Shown: piece by piece, positions 21,642 through 29,296 of the stretch
Numbering within the stretch: the stretch's first letter is position 1
Layout of the letters: the number at the start of each line of letters is the position of its first letter
Source: a virus
Virus record (IMG/VR): IMGVR_UViG_3300043409_000003
Coordinates: 1-35,388 of that record
Length of the DNA stretch: 35,388 bases
Reading direction: 5' to 3' (one strand)
Program-made: the position numbers and the translations under genes
Notes under the pieces: generated by a model
Seen by the model: the letters and a program-made list of their open reading frames with translations, nothing else
What the model was told of the DNA's origin: nothing
Databases searched by the model: none

Positions 21642-23357
21642 TTATCTTCCAGGCAATCCCAAAGGATTATTTGCAGATACACCATCATTACTATTTGGAA
21701 CTCCTCCAGTAATGTTTCGTGCGCCTTGAGGCCCTGCCTGTATGCCCATAGCCTTGATTGCCAATTCTCTAGCATCTTGTTTTTGTTTTAAAACTTGCGC
21801 TGTGTCACCCGCTTGTGGGAAATACTTTTCGTCTTCTGTTCTAAATTCATTTGCCCCAATAGCTGCGCCCGACTCTTTGCGTAAGACTGCGGTAATGAAG
21901 TTTTGCTTTGCTTGGTCGTATTCTTGTTGACCGCTACTTGGGCCACCTAAAACGCTTGGCAATGGGTTCATAGAGGCTTTTACAGCAGATTGCAACTTAT
22001 CTCCTACAAGGGGCAACACACCTACTGTTGCACCAATTGTTTGACGAATTAAGCCTGTATTAGTAACGCCTTTATCTTCTAAGTTTTTAAGCAATTTATT
22101 AGATTCTGCCATTCTCATGCCAAACGCAGTAGCGTTGCCTTGAGCCTCAGTTAAAGGTTTAGGAACAATTGTCTCCATGACCCGAGCCTTTTCAATTTCT
22201 TGTAATGCTTTGGGGCTTAATTGGCTTAATGGTGTATATCCACCTTGTGCGCCTGCTACGGGCGCATTTACTGATGCGCCTGCTACTGGTGCGCTTGTTG
22301 GTGCTACCGCGCCAGCAACAGGAGGGCGCATAGGAGGTGCGTTAGTTGGTTGTGCAAGTGGGTTAACAAATGACCCACCGCCCGCTTTAATTCCTGTGTC
22401 AAAGAACAGTTGTTGTGCGCTAATATTGCGTCCGATTGCTTTATCAGCAAGGTCTGCTTTATCTTTTGCAGACAATTGATTAAATGCACGATCAGATATT
22501 TCTTTTTCTTGTTTAAGTCTAGCTGCAGTATCTGGGCTAAGTGCTTGCTCAACAGGGCCAATAATAATTTTATTACCAGACTCTGTTAAACCAACTCTAG
22601 TTGGAACTTTGTCAATAATTTCAACGTCAAAGTTTTTAATTTTATTTTGACCAGATAAATATTTAGCCAATTCAATAGCGCGAGGATCGCCACTCATTGC
22701 CAATATATTAGGATTTATATTGCCTGTTATACCGCCACCAATAGGTTGCATTCCACCCGTAGGTGCGGCAGACGCACCACCCATAGGTGCAGTAGGCGCG
22801 TTGCCCATGCCTGCACTTTTAAGAATATTTTGAAAGTTTTGGTTTTCTATGTTTTTGCTTAACAGAGCACTAGCCATTGCCGAGGTAAGAGGATTTCTCA
22901 TGCCTTGACCTAAATAGGCTTGCTGTTCTTCTTGGGTTCTTGCTCTTGTTGGAACACCCATTTGCGCGGGTTCTACCGCCATTCCTTGAGGATTAACTTG
23001 CAAATCCTTGCCCATCATTCCCATTTCACGATAGTCTGCCTCACTAGGCTTATAAGTCTGCTCTGGAGTATTTGGAGTGCCTTTTATGCCACCATAGTTA
23101 GCAATCCAATCAGTAGCCTCAGTTCCCACTCGATTAACTAAATTTCTTTGATCTTCACGGGCAGCTTTCTCCTCTGAGCCTGCCATATAGCCTTGCAGCA
23201 TCTTTGCCAATCCCATGTAAGGAGAGGCGCGAACCCCCGCTTGCTGTGGGACTTCTACGGGTTGTAATGCTTGTTGTCCAAGCAGTTGAGCCATTTGCAG
23301 TCTGCGCTGTATCGCTGCGCTTTCTGCTGTGTAAGGGTTTAGGTTAATGTCAGGCAT
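21642..23357 (-). CDS. Probable ejection / internal virion protein, Ala-Pro-Gly rich
   Basis: A 571 aa protein. Helical N-terminus (LNPYTAESAAIQRRLQMAQL), then long low-complexity Pro/Ala/Gly/Met linkers (NAPTAPMGGASAAPTGG near 190; VAGAVAPTSAPVAGASVNAP near 360) and a helical C-terminal third (FITAVLRKESGAAIGANEF, about 490). Such composition fits a protein stored in the head and threaded through the portal. Its end is spaced two bases from the next gene, and its start overlaps the S74-containing gene by 8 bases. There is no enzyme motif. Confidence 0.55.
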   Translation of the reverse strand: MPDINLNPYTAESAAIQRRLQMAQLLGQQALQPVEVPQQAGVRASPYMGLAKMLQGYMAGSEEKAAREDQRNLVNRVGTEATDWIANYGGIKGTPNTPEQTYKPSEADYREMGMMGKDLQVNPQGMAVEPAQMGVPTRARTQEEQQAYLGQGMRNPLTSAMASALLSKNIENQNFQNILKSAGMGNAPTAPMGGASAAPTGGMQPIGGGITGNINPNILAMSGDPRAIELAKYLSGQNKIKNFDVEIIDKVPTRVGLTESGNKIIIGPVEQALSPDTAARLKQEKEISDRAFNQLSAKDKADLADKAIGRNISAQQLFFDTGIKAGGGSFVNPLAQPTNAPPMRPPVAGAVAPTSAPVAGASVNAPVAGAQGGYTPLSQLSPKALQEIEKARVMETIVPKPLTEAQGNATAFGMRMAESNKLLKNLEDKGVTNTGLIRQTIGATVGVLPLVGDKLQSAVKASMNPLPSVLGGPSSGQQEYDQAKQNFITAVLRKESGAAIGANEFRTEDEKYFPQAGDTAQVLKQKQDARELAIKAMGIQAGPQGARNITGGVPNSNDGVSANNPLGLPGR

Positions 23358-24462
23358 TTATCCTCCCGTAATTAACCATCATGTATCCATCTGCGTGATG
23401 GATAACCGCTTGTGGCATTACTTGCTCAACTTCTTGCGCCATCACACCAATTTCGTGTCTGCCTTCAATGTCGTATTCGTAGATGCCAATTCCTAACTTA
23501 TGTGTACCAATACGCACAATATTAGATTTCAGCCTGCGGTCAGATTTAGCGTAACCATAAGACGCTGCACCGCCTAACGAATACAGACCCGCTAAGTTTT
23601 GGTTATATGTGCCTGTGTTTTGGTTAAAGGTGTTTTGGTCAAATTGCCCTTGTAGGGTAGCTGCGTTAGCAAGTGGTGGGGGCGCAACATTAGCACCCGT
23701 GTATTGCTGAAACTGAGGATTCTGTATCTGAGAGCCTTCCACCAACGCATTGACCTCGTTGAGAGGCATCTGACGCGCTTGAATGTCTTGTGCCAATTTT
23801 TGCCCTTGTGCCGTATTAGCAAACTGACCACCTTGTAAGGCTTGGTTAAAGCCTTGATTGTTAGAAGATATGTCTAAACCTAGACCTTGTAAGACCGCTT
23901 GGGTTCGAGCATCGTTTTCTTGTTGGCTGAGTAAGTTGATGGCGTTGTCATACGCCTCTGTGCCTGGTCGCAACCCCTGATTGATCAATTGAGTCTCTGT
24001 GCTCACTCGGTTTTTTGCTAGGCTAGGCTCTAATCTAGACATGATCGCCTCTTGACCCGTAGTGCCTGCGTTGACTGGCATTCTGGCTATTCCAGAGGTA
24101 TCTAGCGAGGTCTGCACGTTTGGGCCACCAAACGAGAAAGGCGTTCCCATTGATCTGTCAACCGCAGAAAACCCCTTACCCGCCAAATCTGTCAGTTTGT
24201 ACCCTAGTGCTTGTTGTTGTTCTAGTGTGCGTTGCGCGTTTGGGGTTAGCGTTTGTGTAACAGTAGGAATATCCCCGTTATAGGTAACTGTTTGGTTTCC
24301 ATAAGGAGAGTAAACATTGGGGTTTGACAGCATTGCCGTAGCCCGAGCCGACTCCAAGTTAGCTGCGCCCTGTGCCACAGCCGCCCCCGTATAGTCTGGG
24401 GCTGCGGGGGCTGATGGGGGCTTACCCACAATCACTTTTGTTAATTCGTTGAGCCAACCCAT
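23350..24462 (-). CDS. Virion protein with C-terminal peptidase S74 chaperone domain
   Basis: A 370 aa protein. The N-terminal part (MGWLNELTKVIVGKPPSAPA ... Gln/Asn/Ala-rich helices) looks like an ejection or internal protein, not a fibre. The last 64 residues form an intramolecular chaperone autoprotease: SDRRLKSNIVRIG (from 307; the Ser-Lys pair of S74), IYEYDIEGRHEIGVMAQEVE and DGYMMVNYGRI. In fibres this domain trimerises the shaft and then cuts itself off. Finding it next to ejection genes suggests a trimeric needle or plug; this is inference. Confidence 0.78.
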   Translation of the reverse strand: MGWLNELTKVIVGKPPSAPAAPDYTGAAVAQGAANLESARATAMLSNPNVYSPYGNQTVTYNGDIPTVTQTLTPNAQRTLEQQQALGYKLTDLAGKGFSAVDRSMGTPFSFGGPNVQTSLDTSGIARMPVNAGTTGQEAIMSRLEPSLAKNRVSTETQLINQGLRPGTEAYDNAINLLSQQENDARTQAVLQGLGLDISSNNQGFNQALQGGQFANTAQGQKLAQDIQARQMPLNEVNALVEGSQIQNPQFQQYTGANVAPPPLANAATLQGQFDQNTFNQNTGTYNQNLAGLYSLGGAASYGYAKSDRRLKSNIVRIGTHKLGIGIYEYDIEGRHEIGVMAQEVEQVMPQAVIHHADGYMMVNYGRINA

Positions 24463-24471
24463 ATATTTCTC

Positions 24472-26025
24472 CTAAAGAGTACCGCCACCAGCGAACACTA
24501 AGTCACTTGCTACCCATTGCAATTGTATTCCTTGGGAGGCACTTTTTATCAGAGGTGCGAATGAATAACCAATCTCCGTCACCCCTTGCCAAGTAGCGTT
24601 AGGAACTAATCCATCCCCCCAAATGCCTGTATCCCACAAAGACGTACCCCAAAGGGCATAAGTCTCAACAGTAAAGTCTAAGGAAACACTCTCATCTAGC
24701 GTGTTGTAGTCAACATTTACATTTCCATATATTTCTGGCGCACCATTGGTAAATAAGTGGTAACGAATCATCTCGCATTGCTTTTGATTGGCTTTGCCAT
24801 AGGTTTGGAACGATTGCAAACCAAATGATTGAATATCCGTTCCATCATCTGCGTTTGTATTCCACGCCCGTCCGACATACCCATCACCACCATAGTAAGG
24901 GTTATCTTGGTATAACACCCAACAATTAGCGTTCCAACCCGTGAAATTACACCAACTCTTAGTGATGTTGTTCATCACATATTGTTGTTGTGCGCCCGTG
25001 GAAATAGGCACATTCATAATCAATTGGTTTTCTTTGGGGAAATATAAGAGACACCAACCAAAATTAGTTGAGTAGTTTGATATTGCCTGACTCATGGCAT
25101 ATTGGATTTTGTTGGTAATCGACACCCTTGGGTCTAATCGAGAACTCTGCAATGCCCCCGACATCGGAACTACCCCATCCTGAGTGATGATCAAGAGGTC
25201 ACCACCAAACTTTGTATAACAACGATTCCCAATGGGTGCGCCAATTTGCCACAAACCAATCATGGCAATTCCAGACGGAGAGGTTGGGTCGGTTAACCGC
25301 CAAACAATTACTTCGCCCTTACTCGTGATAAATGCTAAATAGTCATCTATTCCGTACCCCGCATCTAGCGTCCAAGTCATACCCGCCACAAGGTATCCAC
25401 CCAATTGCGCGAGGGAAGACATATCCAGAGCGTTAGCTGCGCCCCCAATCGCGTTAATGGGCAAATACCACGCTTTTAGAGTGTTTTCCTGTACCAACCA
25501 AATACGATTTTTAAAGACTGTGATGTTGCTACAAGTCGAGGTATCTACGCCCGTGATGTCGTAAGGTGCGCCATCGCCATCTTTGTACCATGTCGTGTCT
25601 TTATAAACTCTGAGTTTGTCAGCCCCATTGACCATCATCAAATATGAGCCACCCGAGGTTGTAAAGTTTACATATTGCCACTTAGCATTGGTAAGGCTTG
25701 ATAAGTCAGGCGAACCAACCGCACCGCTAGAGGTAATGTTGTAGACGCTTGTACCCACAGCAGCAAACAGTTTGTCAGTTGTTCCCGAGGAGTACGTCAT
25801 TACAGTCTCGACTTGACCCGTCATGCCTGTGGCGTGTTTGGTGTATCCGTATCTTAAGACCACGGAGTTCGTGCCAGGCCACCAATTCGTCAGCGTCACC
25901 GCATCCTCTAACGCCATTGACCCAAGCGAATCCCTTGCGTTCCACCCCCCAATGGGGGCAGGCACAGTAATCGTATTTGCTGTTTGGGTGCGTGTTATAG
26001 CAAGTTTTTGGTAAGACTTTAGCAT
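24472..26025 (-). CDS. Tail hub / packaged-DNA stabilisation protein (P22 gp10-like)
   Basis: A 517 aa protein. PAPIGGWNARDSLGSMALED with AVTLTNWWPG near the N-terminus is characteristic of the gp10-like tail proteins that plug the head after packaging and carry the tail tip. The rest is beta-rich with repeated strand blocks (DKLFAAVGTSVYNI, VFKNRIWLVQ, DYLAFITSKGEVIVW, DLLIITQDGVVPMSG) fitting a beta-propeller. Position after the adaptor genes agrees. No enzymatic motif is present. Confidence 0.8.
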   Translation of the reverse strand: MLKSYQKLAITRTQTANTITVPAPIGGWNARDSLGSMALEDAVTLTNWWPGTNSVVLRYGYTKHATGMTGQVETVMTYSSGTTDKLFAAVGTSVYNITSSGAVGSPDLSSLTNAKWQYVNFTTSGGSYLMMVNGADKLRVYKDTTWYKDGDGAPYDITGVDTSTCSNITVFKNRIWLVQENTLKAWYLPINAIGGAANALDMSSLAQLGGYLVAGMTWTLDAGYGIDDYLAFITSKGEVIVWRLTDPTSPSGIAMIGLWQIGAPIGNRCYTKFGGDLLIITQDGVVPMSGALQSSRLDPRVSITNKIQYAMSQAISNYSTNFGWCLLYFPKENQLIMNVPISTGAQQQYVMNNITKSWCNFTGWNANCWVLYQDNPYYGGDGYVGRAWNTNADDGTDIQSFGLQSFQTYGKANQKQCEMIRYHLFTNGAPEIYGNVNVDYNTLDESVSLDFTVETYALWGTSLWDTGIWGDGLVPNATWQGVTEIGYSFAPLIKSASQGIQLQWVASDLVFAGGGTL

Positions 26026-26313
26026 TTATTTTTTGTTTCTCTCAGAGATTGCTCTAGCTGTTGCTACCGCATCTTCCTTAGAAGAAGCCCCCCATGCCTT
26101 TAGTGAAAGTGCTAATCGGGTGGGTTCTCCGTTCTTTTCCATCGGCCCTGCCGTTGCGCCCATACGCGCTAGGAAAGACGCTCTGCGAGGGTTATCGCCA
26201 CTCTTTACAGGAGGCTTCAAGTTCATGCCTTCTGCCTTTGCAGAGGCGCGTCCCTTAGCATTTAAACCGCCCTCGGGGTTCTTACCCTCTTTGCGTTGCC
26301 AAGCCGCGCTCAT
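26026..26313 (-). CDS. Small basic virion-associated protein (DUF6321-like)
   Basis: A 95 aa basic protein beginning MSAAWQRKEGKNPEGGLNAKG, with NPRRASFLARMGATAGPM in the middle. This pattern is the DUF6321-type family, widespread in phage structural modules and in giant viruses, function unknown. Lys/Arg/Gly content suggests nucleic-acid contact. It is tightly packed between the 52 aa gene (4-base overlap) and the tail hub gene. Confidence 0.72.
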   Translation of the reverse strand: MSAAWQRKEGKNPEGGLNAKGRASAKAEGMNLKPPVKSGDNPRRASFLARMGATAGPMEKNGEPTRLALSLKAWGASSKEDAVATARAISERNKK

Positions 26314-26468
26314 TTCTTCTTCTCAGGTTTGGCAGTCTTAGCAGCTTGTCTAAAATCTTTAGCAGTAGGTGCGCCCTCTGTGCCAACTTTTCTCATTTTC
26401 TCGCCTGAGCCAGAGGCTATTCTCTCCCTCTTTGCTTGGATATTTGCATAAAGTCCGTCTAATTTCAT
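26310..26468 (-). CDS. Small basic protein, 52 aa
   Basis: Start chosen at ATG 26468, which has AGGAGG upstream; the longer frame to 26516 runs back into the adaptor gene. The sequence LYANIQAKRERIASGSGEKM, then GAPTAKDFRQAAKTAKPEKKK, belongs to a very common class of short Lys/Arg-rich phage proteins encoded with the previous-type gene near tail-adaptor genes. Function unknown. ATGA overlap with the next gene. Confidence 0.8.
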   Translation of the reverse strand: MKLDGLYANIQAKRERIASGSGEKMRKVGTEGAPTAKDFRQAAKTAKPEKKK

Positions 26469-26479
26469 AACGCCTCCTG

Positions 26480-27397
26480 TTAAACGCTTGGCCAGTTGCC
26501 GTCTTGCACAGACCAAGGCCCAACCAATTGGTTCATGCCGACTGGTGCTAGAGACATCGCTGAGACTGGTACATCTTGAGCCTTGCAGTAACTCAATGCC
26601 CGTGTGAACTCTCCCAATTCAATGCCGTAATCTAGTTTTTTGGCTTTTAGGAAGTAGAACTTCAAACCCGCCATCATTAGGTCATCTGGAAATATAGAGG
26701 TGTCGGTATCCAAAGTAAAAGCGTTTTTTGAGCCTTGATCTGAGCCAGACGCACACACCCAGTAGTTTGAGACATACTCGAAAGAAAAGTTGTACACAGT
26801 CGTAAGGGCTTGGAAGATACGGAATTTGTTGTTGTAGATGCGATAACGCTCGCGTGGGCCAATCGAGATAATGCCACCTTGCAAGAACTGCCAATCCTGA
26901 GATGACTTAGTTCCAAGGTTGCGCCAATGGTCTGTTCTATCCCAATTGGTGTCTGAGATCATCCTGTCATAGCCGTCAGGTAAGTCGTAATCCTGTTTGG
27001 CAAAGGTCATGGAGACCGATGCAGTTGAGGTCGTTACTGGTGCGTTGAGCGTGACTTGTGTGCCTGAGTCAATTGTCAGAATCTCAGCGTAAGGGGTCTG
27101 TCCTGTCCCCGTGATCACATTCCCAACTTGTAATGATGCCGTACTTGGGATTGCTGTAATGACCCGTGAACCACTTGTGATCGTTCCTGTGGTGGAAACC
27201 GCAACTTGGGTTTGCCAGATGTAGGCTTGGACTAAGCGTTGCCACTCAAAATCCCGTACCAAGTCTTTTCCAAGCCTTTGGCATAAGGAGAGAAGTTGAA
27301 TGGTCTGGTTGTTTGTAGACCCTATTACTAGAGGCGGTTGGCTAAGTCCAAGTTCGCCTGAGACTTGATCAACCAACTCCAGTAGGGTATAGGACAT
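26480..27397 (-). CDS. Head-to-tail adaptor protein
   Basis: A 305 aa protein. N-terminal helices (LLELVDQVSGELGL, LLSLCQRLGKDLVRDFEWQ) are followed by an inserted beta domain at about 66-132 (GTITSGSRVITAIPSTASL, GTQVTLNAPVTT) of the type seen in podovirus adaptor and gatekeeper proteins, then YDLPDGYDRMISDTNW, IGPRERYRIYNNKFRIF and FPDDLMMAGLKFYFL. It should form the ring between portal and tail hub. The call comes from family resemblance and the location between the structural cassette and the gp10-like gene. Confidence 0.72.
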   Translation of the reverse strand: MSYTLLELVDQVSGELGLSQPPLVIGSTNNQTIQLLSLCQRLGKDLVRDFEWQRLVQAYIWQTQVAVSTTGTITSGSRVITAIPSTASLQVGNVITGTGQTPYAEILTIDSGTQVTLNAPVTTSTASVSMTFAKQDYDLPDGYDRMISDTNWDRTDHWRNLGTKSSQDWQFLQGGIISIGPRERYRIYNNKFRIFQALTTVYNFSFEYVSNYWVCASGSDQGSKNAFTLDTDTSIFPDDLMMAGLKFYFLKAKKLDYGIELGEFTRALSYCKAQDVPVSAMSLAPVGMNQLVGPWSVQDGNWPSV

Positions 27398-27979
27398 TTA
27401 TTCCACCAATTCTTTTTTAGGTCTGCCAGATTTTTTAGCAGATAACTGATTAACCAATTCCCTCAATTGTGCCATTTCTTCCTCTTGTTGTGCGAGTTTG
27501 GCATCCGTTTCAGCACGAATTTTATCGAATACTGCGCTATCTTTAGCCGCAGCGATAAACGCCCGAGCCTTATCCCGTAAGTCGTTAAAGCCCATGATCT
27601 TGTTGCCTACGCTGTCTGCAAGTTGTGCAAACTGATCAATCGTGAAAATATGCAAAGCCTTGAACTCTGCTTTTTGGGTTTCGCTAATTGCTGACCACAC
27701 ATCAATCGGAGTACCAGAGACCCGTTGTTCTTTCTTTTGCTCAAACCGCGCCCACTCGATTGGGTAGTCCTCAACATCTTGTTCTCTCATAGGACGATCA
27801 ACCACCAAAGTGGAATCCCCAGGCACTAATTTCTTCAAAAACACCTTTTCTTCAAAAATTGGACGCTTTTCAGTCATTGTCTTGAAGTTGTTTTGCACTT
27901 GCACAGTATGGAAAAACACCGCCATCTTGCCTCGGTTGTCTTCCATAAAACTATCATTTGTCCAGTTTGCGTCTTGCAT
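27398..27979 (-). CDS. Conserved structural-module protein with C-terminal coiled coil
   Basis: 193 aa, with AAAGGA upstream of its ATG. The core GTPIDVWSAISETQKAEF, then IFTIDQFAQLADSVGNKIMG resembles a family found near capsid genes in many phages (pattern: GTP-x-W, a TxxQ-type helix, a TIDQLA-like helix). The C-terminal 50 residues are a Glu/Gln-rich coiled coil ending in a basic KKSGRPKKELVE tail. Role unknown; scaffold- or neck-associated is plausible. It is separated by one base from the DUF115 gene. Confidence 0.6.
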   Translation of the reverse strand: MQDANWTNDSFMEDNRGKMAVFFHTVQVQNNFKTMTEKRPIFEEKVFLKKLVPGDSTLVVDRPMREQDVEDYPIEWARFEQKKEQRVSGTPIDVWSAISETQKAEFKALHIFTIDQFAQLADSVGNKIMGFNDLRDKARAFIAAAKDSAVFDKIRAETDAKLAQQEEEMAQLRELVNQLSAKKSGRPKKELVE

Positions 27980-27980
27980 A

Positions 27981-28718
27981 TTAGTTCCTTTGTTTAAGAA
28001 TTTTGGCAGTTTCCTGCATCAGCCCGTCACCATGAAATATAACCTCTGCGTCTTGAGTCTCCAAGAACTTTTCCATCTCTATTGCAGCTTGGCACATCTG
28101 CTTAGTAGTTTGGAATGTTCTCTCCCCCGCTTGGACTAGGATTTTTTCCTGTTCCTTGCCCAAGTGCTCACCCGCGTGTCTGCTCTCTGTAAAACTGTTA
28201 TCCATACCAAAAATATGGAACTTTCTATATCCAAGGGCTGCGCTCACATTCATTGCCCTCATACCTACTGATGACCCCCCACCGATTAGGCTCTCCATCC
28301 CCTCGGGGTGGTTCTCTGCTACCCAAGCGATTGTCCTCAGATCATCCCCGTTCACAAGATGCCATATCTTGACCTGATGCCTCTTTAAAGCCTCAAAGTA
28401 AGTCGGGTGGCACACAGATGCCAAAAGATACTTTGTAGCCTTCTGGGGCTTCTTTAGCATCCTTGCTTTGTGTTCTCTGGGATCACAATCAATATGCCAA
28501 TCAGGTGTTATCCCTCTATCCACTAGAAAGTCGTGCGCCCCTGAGACTGTGATGATCGGGCGTTTGATGTGCGTCCATGTGTCTAGGAGGCTTGGGCCGT
28601 AACAGACGATTGACACCCACCGATCATTAAACTTGTCTCGCTTTTTTAACAATGGGAGGTGTATCGACTTTCCCATCTGGTCGTGCCTCTGAGAATTGGT
28701 CATCACGCCTTTAAGCAT
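27981..28718 (-). CDS. Stand-alone DUF115 (Maf/MptE-like) protein
   Basis: A 245 aa protein homologous to the N-terminal half of the product of 29146-30762: shared CYGPSLL/ASGPSVA, HDFLVDRGITPDW, CDPREH/IDPQEH, LASVCH/IASQCH, KIWH/TIWH, LIGGGSSVGMRAM and FHIFGMDNSF. DUF115 includes archaeal 6-hydroxymethylpterin diphosphokinase (MptE) and the catalytic core of bacterial Maf flagellin glycosyltransferases that use nonulosonic acids. Here a sugar-transfer role is more plausible than pterin synthesis, given the fused and neighbouring transferases. The start at 28718 has GAGGG upstream and overlaps the methyltransferase end by 16 bases. Confidence 0.75.
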   Translation of the reverse strand: MLKGVMTNSQRHDQMGKSIHLPLLKKRDKFNDRWVSIVCYGPSLLDTWTHIKRPIITVSGAHDFLVDRGITPDWHIDCDPREHKARMLKKPQKATKYLLASVCHPTYFEALKRHQVKIWHLVNGDDLRTIAWVAENHPEGMESLIGGGSSVGMRAMNVSAALGYRKFHIFGMDNSFTESRHAGEHLGKEQEKILVQAGERTFQTTKQMCQAAIEMEKFLETQDAEVIFHGDGLMQETAKILKQRN

Positions 28719-29296
28719 TCAACCCTCATATCTCGAAATGGAAAATGGTAGTTTGGCTCACAAAATTTGATTTCTGTCATACCGACAGATTCAAGCATAT
28801 TTCTTAATGGAGTCTGAAACCAACCCCATTTGTGGCACATTGCCTCGCTTTTGTGTTTGGGGTCACCATATAAGGCAAGCAGGGTCATAAAGGGCTGTAT
28901 TGGTTCTTTTTTAACCACGCAGTTGTAAACGTAAGTAAATACCTTGTCCATGCAGGGCAACTCTAAGATCATCTTGCCTTGTGGCTTTAAAACCCGTTTC
29001 CACTCTGTTAGCACTTCAGCAACTTCCCACTCGTAAAAATGCTCTAGCACATGGATAGCTGCCACCGCATCTGCGCTGTCTGAGGCAATCTCTAGTTTTC
29101 TAAGATCGCACTTGATGTCGGAAATATCTGAATGGAGATCGACATTTATCCATCCGTCCCACTTCTTTTTTCCACATCCAAGGTTGTACGCAATGCCGTA
29201 AGTCTCTTCCACTTGTCGATCAGTATTCTTGGCGAGAATTCGTCCCTCACGAACTTCTGCGCCTTGGATATTTGGGTGTTGATGTCCTGTGTCCAT
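28703..29296 (-). CDS. SAM-dependent methyltransferase (class I)
   Basis: 197 aa from ATG 29296, with AAGGA five bases upstream. Motif I is AYNLGCGKKKWDGW (36-49), then INVDL with the acidic ribose-binding Asp at 53; AIHVLEHFYEW (80-90) and LKPQGKMILELP (103-114) are the standard later motifs. The first 151 bases overlap the end of the glycosyltransferase gene in another frame, so motif I itself is read from doubly coding DNA. It is probably a small-molecule/sugar or glycan O-methyltransferase, judging by its neighbours; no DNA target-recognition domain is present. Confidence 0.8.
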   Translation of the reverse strand: MDTGHQHPNIQGAEVREGRILAKNTDRQVEETYGIAYNLGCGKKKWDGWINVDLHSDISDIKCDLRKLEIASDSADAVAAIHVLEHFYEWEVAEVLTEWKRVLKPQGKMILELPCMDKVFTYVYNCVVKKEPIQPFMTLLALYGDPKHKSEAMCHKWGWFQTPLRNMLESVGMTEIKFCEPNYHFPFRDMRVECLKA

